From contig JACQGJ010000676.1 of the NCBI GenBank assembly GCA_016199605.1, forward strand, positions 1 to 6,212: a DNA stretch of 6,212 nucleotides, read 5' to 3'. The notes under the pieces are model-generated. The model saw only the letters and a program-made list of their open reading frames with translations, was not told the origin of the DNA and did no database searches. Position 1 is the stretch's first letter, and every line of letters begins with the position of its first letter. This DNA is from Armatimonadota bacterium (GTDB lineage: Bacteria; Armatimonadota; Abditibacteriia; CG2-30-59-28). Positions 1-4,730 of the stretch are shown here, in pieces. Made by a program: the position numbers and the translations under genes.

Positions 1-231
1 GCTACGAGGTTGGCGACATCAGAATAGAAAATGCACACAGGTGCATCGTGTGCAGCTTTGTTGATGCGCAACACGGGCGATGCTGCAATCCCAGCGTCAC
101 ACGACCTTCGGTCCGCTTGCTCGGTCTTCAGGTCCCAGAAACGAATCAGGTGGTATGCCGCTGATTCGCCCCGTTCCTGCCACGTTTCGAGGTCGGCTCA
201 AAAAGAGCGAGAAATGGACCCTCCGCCCCGG
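1..231. other. No recognised gene; hairpin-rich leader region
   Basis: I recognise no gene here. Frame 3 on the plus strand is open from the left edge to a TGA at 162-164 (about 53 codons, Cys-rich, no visible start), so it could be the 3' end of a gene outside the window, but it resembles no family I know. The stretch contains several perfect short inverted repeats: ATGCAC/GTGCAT (31-36 and 41-46), TGCACAC/GTGTGCA (32-38 and 48-54), TGTTG/CAACA (59-63 and 69-73) and CGAATCAG/CTGATTCG (142-149 and 161-168). None is followed by a T-run, so they are not classical terminators. Confidence 0.4.
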
Positions 232-260
232 TTGCTTCGCGAGAAGGTCAATGATAGAAT
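232..260 (+). promoter_or_regulatory. Probable sigma-70-type promoter for the small secreted protein
   Basis: TTGCTT (232-237) and TAGAAT (255-260) are separated by exactly 17 bases. The -10 hexamer matches TATAAT at five of six positions and is preceded by TGA (252-254), an extended -10 signature that would compensate for the weak -35 (three of six). The predicted transcript would start near base 267, giving a leader of about 45 bases that includes a small hairpin GGTGA/TCACC (269-273 and 282-286). This is pattern matching only. Confidence 0.5.
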
Positions 261-298
261 CCCAAGAAGGTGAATATCGAGTCACCAAACACTTGGAC

Positions 299-304
299 AA
301 GGAG
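299..304 (+). promoter_or_regulatory. Ribosome binding site that fixes the start at 312
   Basis: AAGGAG lies 7 bases before ATG 312. Two other in-frame starts are less likely: ATG 306 is only one base from this site, and GTG 270 would add a non-hydrophobic stretch in front of the signal peptide. Confidence 0.75.
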
Positions 305-311
305 AATGACC

Positions 312-713
312 ATGCGGAAATACCTGCGTTACTTTCATTTGACTGGGTTTGCCTTGGCGGTGTTAGCCCTGGCCCCCAACACGGCCGGAGTGTACGCCGC
401 CGCCCCCGACCCCTCCGTGCAGAAGACTTTTGACAAACTTCTTGGCGCCATCAAGTCCAACGATATGAAGGCTTTCGTAGCGAATGCCACTGATGCTGTC
501 AAGCAAGGAGTCACGCCACAGGTCATGGAGACCATGAGCAAACAATTGGGTGCTCGGCTAAACAAAGGTTACCAGGCCGCCTATCTTTGCTCGTTGAAGC
601 AGCAGGGGCATCAGGTTCACTTATGGAAGCTGACCTTCAAGGATAAGGGCGATGACAACGTAGTGAGGCTGGCTCTGAAAGGGGGCAAAGTTGCCGGCTT
701 CAATCTTCAGTAG
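312..713 (+). CDS. Small exported protein, NTF2-like fold (DUF3887/DUF4019-like)
   Basis: The product is 133 aa. The N-terminus is a Sec signal peptide: basic residues at 2-6, a hydrophobic core at about 11-21, and an Ala-rich cleavage region around residues 28-31 (VYAAA), leaving a mature protein of about 102 aa in the periplasm or outside the cell. The mature part starts with an amphipathic helix (FDKLLGAIKSNDMKAF, 40-55), then a Gln/Met-rich helix. It ends in strands with the pattern GYQAAYL, VHLWKLTFKDKGDD (102-115) and LALKGGKVAGFNLQ. This helix-then-sheet order with a final GKV-GF strand resembles small secreted NTF2-like proteins of environmental bacteria. That is a family impression from memory, not a search. 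No catalytic residues are evident, so a binding role is more likely than an enzymatic one. The gene has its own promoter-like element and an AAGGAG ribosome site, and is followed by 227 non-coding bases, so it is probably monocistronic. Confidence 0.82.
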   Translation: MRKYLRYFHLTGFALAVLALAPNTAGVYAAAPDPSVQKTFDKLLGAIKSNDMKAFVANATDAVKQGVTPQVMETMSKQLGARLNKGYQAAYLCSLKQQGHQVHLWKLTFKDKGDDNVVRLALKGGKVAGFNLQ

Positions 714-717
714 CCCG

Positions 718-750
718 ACGGCCAGGAGCAGCCTGAGTCCTCGCTGCCGT
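718..750 (+). terminator. Possible stem-loop after the small secreted protein gene
   Basis: ACGGC (718-722) pairs with GCCGT (746-750). The stem continues after single bulges with AG/CT (724-725 and 744-745) and GAG/CTC (726-728 and 740-742) around an 11-base loop. It begins 5 bases after the stop codon, where a terminator is expected, but no T-run follows, so it is at best a weak or non-canonical terminator. Confidence 0.3.
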
Positions 751-839
751 TGACGCTGACTGCGTGGAACCTTCGGTGGATCTTGTCCAACTCATTGCGG
801 AGGGACAAGGGATCACTGCCCGTATTCAAGGCAAATTCC

Positions 840-868
840 TTGAATGTTGCTGGCAGGTATGCTAACAT
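840..868 (+). promoter_or_regulatory. Probable sigma-70-type promoter for the sigma-54-like gene
   Basis: TTGAAT (840-845) and TAACAT (863-868) are separated by exactly 17 bases. Each matches its consensus at four of six positions, and TGC (860-862) gives an extended -10. Transcription would begin near 875, leaving a leader of about 65 bases before ATG 941. The layout resembles the element at 232-260. No -24/-12 element (GG and GC with sigma-54 spacing) was seen nearby, so there is no sign that the gene is read by sigma-54 itself. Confidence 0.45.
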
Positions 869-940
869 GACGAGCAACTGAAGCCGCTCCGGCCACAGCA
901 AGAAGGTCGGAAACAGCACAAAAAGGACCACCACCGCACG

Positions 941-2290
941 ATGTTACGCGCCGCCCTCACTTCCCGCACTTCAGCGAAGACGACCCTGCGCGCGCGCCGG
1001 CCGCCGGATGACTATATCGACCTGCTCTCCCGATCTGAAAGCGACTTCCGCCATTTCGTCGAGCAACTGGAATCGAACCCGATGTTTTCGGAATTGCTGC
1101 GGCAGGGCGTCATCTCACGAGTGAAGTTTCGTGGACGCCTTCCCCGGGAGAAGTATGAAGAATTCATGGACGCAGAGTTCTTCCGATTCCTCGAAACTTA
1201 CGGAATCAGTCGGAAACAGGACTGGGACAAGGATTTCCTTGCCGAGAACGCTTTGTCCCGGGTGCCGGAGCTTTCACGGAAATACCAGGTTCCCGCCGGG
1301 CTTCTCACTCGTTTCCTGCGCTATCTCCGCGCGGCCTCCCAGGACGGCCGCTCCCTTGTCAAGCAAACCTTCACGGGAGGCGGCCCGGAGAGCTACGACC
1401 AGGAGTCTGATTTCTCTCAAACTTTCAGCGATCCCATACAGTACATTACGGGAGACACGCGGATTGACATCAGCGACATCATCGCGACGGCGCAGGAGTT
1501 CGTGGAGAAATACGGACTGAGCGAGCAGGATTTCATCAACGATATCCTCAGTGGCGAAATGGCCGTTGACGAGATTTGTGACACCTACAACTGCAGCCTT
1601 CGGGAAGCGGAGGAGGTCCTCGACGCCGCCGAGCAGATCAGTTTTGCGGAAAGCTACGAGTCCGCGGTGGAGGCTCAACCTGCTCCACCCCCGGTCTCGC
1701 ACCCGGATTCGGGGGCCTCGGAGGAGACCCCGATTGCTTTCGCCCACATCAAAGACGACGACTCCATCGCCCTGGAATTCGACGCGGAAAGTGTCTACAT
1801 CCAACGATACCGTATCCGAGTGAAGTCGCTTGAGAATCCAAAGGTCCTCGACCAGGACGTTGAAATGCGGGAGGTGATCGATCGGGCGCGGTTTGTGAAC
1901 CAACGCTTGAGCGTGCTCTCTCGTCTTATCACAGCAGTTTGCGAGCGGCAACGGTTCTTCCTGGCGAGCGGCAAGGCGATCGACCTGCGTCCTCTTTCGC
2001 AGGCAGATCTGGCTCGTGACCTGAAAGAGCATCAGTCGACGGTGTCACGGATCATCCGCAAAAAAACCGTCGGCACTCCTCACGGCAACTTTCCTCTTAC
2101 CTTTCTGTGCCAGAGCAAGACGGATGTCGTTGCCCGGCTGGTGCAATCGAATCCCGACAAGCCGGACATCCAGATCCGCGACCTGCTGCTCAATGATTAC
2201 AACTGCCGGATTGCGCGACGGACCGTTGCCTACCATCGAGGGAAACGTATGCGAAGGAAGACGACCGGGGGAGAGACGACGGCGGGGTAG
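941..2290 (+). CDS. Divergent RNA polymerase sigma-54 (RpoN)-like protein with degenerate region I
   Basis: The product is 449 aa, close to normal RpoN length (about 450-500). Residues 265-449 align well by eye with the second half of sigma-54: RIRV near 291-294, then the helix ARFVNQRL...RLITAVCERQRFF (316-340), matching the sigma-54 pattern AKWLI...IVE.Q..FF. Next is a helix-turn-helix, PLSQADLARDLKEHQSTVSR (351-370), like the DIA...HESTISR helix that meets the -12 element, then TPHGNFPL (379-386), like the family's TPRGIFEL. The RpoN box is ARRTVAYHRG (425-434) against consensus ARRTVAKYRE. The N-terminal half is much less conserved. LESNPMFSE (43-51) recalls the end of region I, but the Gln-rich TPQLQQAI segment before it is absent. 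Residues 197-232 (FINDIL...VDEICDTYNCSLREAEEVLDAAEQI) recall the first core-binding helices without the DP-GVGAR motif. An acidic, Pro-rich linker (about 242-264) joins the halves. ATG 941 is the only ATG available near the start; AAAGGA at 922-927 is 13 bases upstream, a rather long spacing. Family assignment is firm; activity as a working sigma factor is inference. Confidence 0.85.
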   Translation: MLRAALTSRTSAKTTLRARRPPDDYIDLLSRSESDFRHFVEQLESNPMFSELLRQGVISRVKFRGRLPREKYEEFMDAEFFRFLETYGISRKQDWDKDFLAENALSRVPELSRKYQVPAGLLTRFLRYLRAASQDGRSLVKQTFTGGGPESYDQESDFSQTFSDPIQYITGDTRIDISDIIATAQEFVEKYGLSEQDFINDILSGEMAVDEICDTYNCSLREAEEVLDAAEQISFAESYESAVEAQPAPPPVSHPDSGASEETPIAFAHIKDDDSIALEFDAESVYIQRYRIRVKSLENPKVLDQDVEMREVIDRARFVNQRLSVLSRLITAVCERQRFFLASGKAIDLRPLSQADLARDLKEHQSTVSRIIRKKTVGTPHGNFPLTFLCQSKTDVVARLVQSNPDKPDIQIRDLLLNDYNCRIARRTVAYHRGKRMRRKTTGGETTAG

Positions 2291-2353
2291 AGGGGTGCAG
2301 ACAATTGCAGATCCAAGGGTCACGCCGCCAGGCACCCCCCGCAAGTGTCTCGT

Positions 2354-3040
2354 TCATTCTCTCGGTCTGCGATAGGGTCTCGGTCCCACCCATCGCATCA
2401 CAGGTCGTCGGAAACACATGAGGACGAACGTCTTCGCCGAATGGTAGAGGGGAGTCTGTGTCCCGAACAGCTTCGCTTCCTTGAGGGCCGCTTTGAACTC
2501 CTCCGCTCCGGAAAACTGCTCCATCTCGACTCCGGCGCGACCTACCTCAAAACCGAAATGCCCATCGCTCCCTGCACCGACGGCAAGACTGTGATCGACC
2601 GCTAATCTCTGTGCTGCGAGATTGTCACTTGGGAACGGCACCCGGGCGTTGATCCCCTCGATCACGTCGACTTCCGGGAGAATCTCTGCAAGCGTCTGCC
2701 GTCCCACTTTGCTTGGTACTCCTCGACACAGCGGATGCGGGATATAGACCACCCCACCTTGCTCTTTGATTCTCCCGACGGTCTCCAGCGCGCCGAGACT
2801 CGGTGGAATCCATTCCTTCAGGAACAACCCGATGATGTCCCCCTCTCCACTCGCTACTTCCTCCCCGAGGATTACTGGAAAGTCAGAGCATTCGGCTGCG
2901 TGAAAGGCTCCGTCGATGGAATTGTGGTCGGTCACCGCGATGGCATCAAGTCCAGCCAATCGGGCACGCCGCACCACCTCCTCAGGCGGAGTCAGCGAGT
3001 CGTAGGAGTAGCAGGTATGTAGATGGAGGTCGAGACGCAT
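2354..3040 (-). CDS. PHP-family metal-dependent phosphoesterase
   Basis: The product is 228 aa, a typical length for stand-alone PHP (polymerase and histidinol phosphatase) proteins. The metal-binding motifs are present in order: DLHLHTCYSYDS (4-15, His6 and His8), VTDHNSIDGA (36-45, Asp38 and His39), GEEV (59-62), IPHPL (100-104, His102), IEGINAR (127-133) and GSDGHF (157-162, Asp159 and His161). The family hydrolyses phosphate esters with a di- or trinuclear metal centre in the cytoplasm. Relatives include histidinol phosphatase, the 3',5'-nucleotide phosphatase YciV/TrpH and the exonuclease domain of DNA polymerase III, but the substrate cannot be read from sequence. The C-terminal 25 residues (FVLMCFRRPVMRWVG then a basic tail) lie beyond the motifs. 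ATG 3040 is the only usable start: the frame upstream is open for a further 57 bases without a start codon. No clear Shine-Dalgarno site precedes it. It lies 155 bases after the gene ending at 3196 and converges on the sigma-54-like gene. Confidence 0.9.
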   Translation of the reverse strand: MRLDLHLHTCYSYDSLTPPEEVVRRARLAGLDAIAVTDHNSIDGAFHAAECSDFPVILGEEVASGEGDIIGLFLKEWIPPSLGALETVGRIKEQGGVVYIPHPLCRGVPSKVGRQTLAEILPEVDVIEGINARVPFPSDNLAAQRLAVDHSLAVGAGSDGHFGFEVGRAGVEMEQFSGAEEFKAALKEAKLFGTQTPLYHSAKTFVLMCFRRPVMRWVGPRPYRRPRE

Positions 3041-3195
3041 GATCGAAAGGGATTGTTGAGGGTCTAGGGCTGAATCAAGACGACGGGGAGGACTTCAAGA
3101 ATCCAGGCCAGCCTTGTCCACAGGCTCCGCGTTTTGTGGCGAGGACTTGGCGATCCGAGGGAACAGCTCCTTCACCCCCAGCCATCGCCACTTTG

Positions 3196-4272
3196 TCATT
3201 CTCCCGGTTTCTTGTCGGTGGCACAGGGCTTGGACCACTGAATAACCAAAGGATCTTTCATTTCCTTGGGAACCATCTCCGCTCGCACCTGTATGGCGGT
3301 TGCGTTCCGGGGGATCATGAAGGTCGGCTGGAAAGTGAAGGCGCCTTTCTCTCCTTTGCTCTTCTCGACCGAGTGAGACACCTGAATCAGGAGGACCTCA
3401 AAGCGGCCGTTCCCGAGATCGGCCCTGGCCTGAATTCGCACCTCTGCGGACGCCAAACTCTTCAGAACATAATCGACGGTCGTAACGATGGAGGTCTCCT
3501 TGCCTTTCTCCCACGCACTGCCCGCGGTAAGAGCGATGTCCGAGACTTTGACCTGATCCATAAAAGGCCGGACGTAGTAGGTCACCATGTCGGTGATGTT
3601 CGACTGCGTCGCCGAGCCGGTGAACATGGCGGCGATGACCTGAATCTTCCCGTTCATCCGGTTGGGAGCGCGAATCGTCTGACCGAAACTCCTGAACCCC
3701 TTCTCGTTGGAGATGGTGACCTGAGAAGGCATCGGCATCAACGCCTTGCCCTGATCGTCCTGGTAAGAAACGGCTATTGTCGCATACGGATCGCTGCTCA
3801 GTGAGTATTGGACCCGGAACCTGATCGACACATCTTTTCCGGGTGTCAGGACGGATTCAGGAGTGGGAGTGATGTCCACGATCTTCACGCTGTTCGGAGT
3901 GTAATCCGGGTCCGGCCTCAAGACCAGGCGAGTCGTCGCCCGTTTGTGTTCTTTCGTGATCTCGAGGTTGAACTGTCCAGCAGCCAGGAATCCCGGCTTT
4001 GCAGCAACAACAGTGTAAGTCCCGTAGGGGAATCCGCGGAGGGTGAATTTCCCCTGCTTGTTGGTGGTTGTCTGATAGGTGGTTCCATCGAGACCGACGG
4101 ACGCCTCCGCGACCGGTCGGTCGTCTTCTGAAACGACGACCCCGCGCACGGAGGTGTCGGGTTTCTGTGGGCGCGCGCCGCATTGCTTTGTCAGGCCGCT
4201 CACAATCACCATCGAGAGAACCATCAACTCGAAAGCTCCGACCTTTGTGGCGATCATGGAAGGGTCGCGCAT
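3196..4272 (-). CDS. Membrane-anchored or exported protein: carboxypeptidase-regulatory-like domain plus two tandem beta-rich repeats
   Basis: The product is 358 aa. A hydrophobic segment at 11-27 (VGAFELMVLSMVIVSGL) is a signal peptide or N-terminal anchor. Cys31 follows closely, but TKQC is not a proper lipobox, so lipidation is doubtful. Residues 42-118 form a carboxypeptidase-regulatory-like (transthyretin-type) beta-sandwich: VRGVVVSEDDRPVAEASVGLDG, TTTNKQGKFTLRGFPYGTYTVVAAKPGF. Such domains are common in surface proteins and in proteins that bind sugars or other proteins. Two further segments, 129-217 and 241-333, resemble each other (VKI.DIT...GKDVSI...V.Y and VKVSDIA...GKETSI...V.Y) and look like an internal duplication of an Ig-like domain. 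The tail is short and charged. No catalytic motif is seen, so the role is probably structural or adhesive in the envelope. It starts 14 bases after archease with a perfect AGGAGG in the gap, so it is almost certainly in the gyrA-archease transcript. Function unknown. Confidence 0.85.
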   Translation of the reverse strand: MRDPSMIATKVGAFELMVLSMVIVSGLTKQCGARPQKPDTSVRGVVVSEDDRPVAEASVGLDGTTYQTTTNKQGKFTLRGFPYGTYTVVAAKPGFLAAGQFNLEITKEHKRATTRLVLRPDPDYTPNSVKIVDITPTPESVLTPGKDVSIRFRVQYSLSSDPYATIAVSYQDDQGKALMPMPSQVTISNEKGFRSFGQTIRAPNRMNGKIQVIAAMFTGSATQSNITDMVTYYVRPFMDQVKVSDIALTAGSAWEKGKETSIVTTVDYVLKSLASAEVRIQARADLGNGRFEVLLIQVSHSVEKSKGEKGAFTFQPTFMIPRNATAIQVRAEMVPKEMKDPLVIQWSKPCATDKKPGE

Positions 4273-4279
4273 CTTTGAA

Positions 4280-4285
4280 CCTCCT
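4280..4285 (-). promoter_or_regulatory. Perfect ribosome binding site AGGAGG for the exported protein
   Basis: AGGAGG on the minus strand lies 7 bases before ATG 4272, inside the 14-base gap after the archease stop. It selects this ATG over the second Met five codons downstream and suggests stronger translation than for archease. Confidence 0.85.
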
Positions 4286-4286
4286 G

Positions 4287-4724
4287 TTATGTGTCGAATA
4301 CAATCATTGCCTGCCAGACGCTGTCGGTTTGCTCCACTTTCAAGCCATGATACGTAATGGCTTTGACATGACGCAACAACTCATGCTGTTCCGGGTCAAA
4401 CGTCACTAATCCCACCCTCCCCCGCAGGGAGGTGGTTTGCAAAGACTCAATGGTGAAAGCGAGGGAAAACTCGTTCCGCAGCTCAAACCGCAGCAGCAAT
4501 TCCCGCAGCCAGCCGACGAGTAGCGTCTCGAGATCGATCGCTTCGATGAAGATCTCGACCTCCGAGGTGGGAGGGGTGTCACCCACCTCGGCGATCAGGT
4601 GGAACATGCCTCTCGCCGCGTTTTCGAACAGGTCGTTGAGCGACTCACCGTAAGCTCGAATCGCGACGTCGGCGGTATGGTCGAGGACTTCAAATCTGTC
4701 GTCTTTGGGATTGGATGAGTCCAC
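4287..4724 (-). CDS. Archease, activator of the RNA ligase RtcB
   Basis: The product is 145 aa, the usual size for archease (MTH1598/TM1083 family). Family signatures are visible: FEVLDHTADVAIRAYG (11-26), LFENAARGMFHLI (32-44), the helix LETLLVGWLRELLLRFE (65-81), then VKAITYHGLKVEQ (120-132) and the C-terminal strand WQAMIVFD (137-144). The Asp of HTAD and the Asp next to the C-terminus are the conserved acidic metal-binding positions. Archease helps load guanylate onto RtcB, which rejoins RNA ends carrying 2',3'-cyclic phosphate or 3'-phosphate in tRNA splicing or RNA repair; rtcB is not in this window. The start is GTG 4724: an in-frame TGA (the gyrA stop) lies two codons upstream, and the next in-frame Met is residue 40, inside the conserved domain. 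GAGGG and GAGGA in the gyrA tail and the gap could act as Shine-Dalgarno sites. The 6-base gap implies co-transcription, and probably translational coupling, with gyrA. Confidence 0.95.
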   Translation of the reverse strand: MDSSNPKDDRFEVLDHTADVAIRAYGESLNDLFENAARGMFHLIAEVGDTPPTSEVEIFIEAIDLETLLVGWLRELLLRFELRNEFSLAFTIESLQTTSLRGRVGLVTFDPEQHELLRHVKAITYHGLKVEQTDSVWQAMIVFDT

Positions 4725-4730
4725 GAACCC

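Noticed and set aside
270..311. GTG 270 or ATG 306 as the start of the small secreted protein
   Set aside because: AAGGAG at 299-304 is correctly spaced only for ATG 312, and an extension would put charged residues before the signal peptide.
851..866. TGGCAGGTATGCTA as a sigma-54 -24/-12 promoter for autoregulation
   Set aside because: The distance from GG to GC is 9 bases rather than the required 12, and the TTGC half is missing.
707..934. 75-codon minus-strand frame in the gap before the sigma-54-like gene
   Set aside because: It has no ribosome site and no recognisable domain, and it overlaps the end of the upstream gene. It is probably chance.
1274..2032. 252-codon open frame on the minus strand opposite the sigma-54-like gene
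   Set aside because: It is a shadow of a GC-rich coding region. The plus-strand frame has clear RpoN motifs, while this one shows no recognisable domain.
2292..2338. Inverted repeat GGGGTGC/GCACCCC between the convergent sigma-54-like and PHP genes, as a bidirectional terminator
   Set aside because: The 7-bp stem encloses a 33-base loop and there is no T-run on either strand, so it is not a convincing terminator although the position is right.
2308..2340. Minus-strand GCCTGGCGGCGTGACCC resembles the start of 5S rRNA
   Set aside because: The likeness ends after about a dozen bases and no other 5S helices follow. It is coincidental.
3041..3195. A separate promoter or small gene in the 155-base gap before the PHP gene
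   Set aside because: No convincing -35/-10 pair, Shine-Dalgarno site or start codon in any useful frame was found on the minus strand.
3136..3804. 222-codon open frame on the plus strand opposite the exported protein
   Set aside because: The minus-strand gene has a perfect ribosome site and domain structure. The plus frame has no recognisable domain and is rich in His and Arg, as expected for an antisense shadow.
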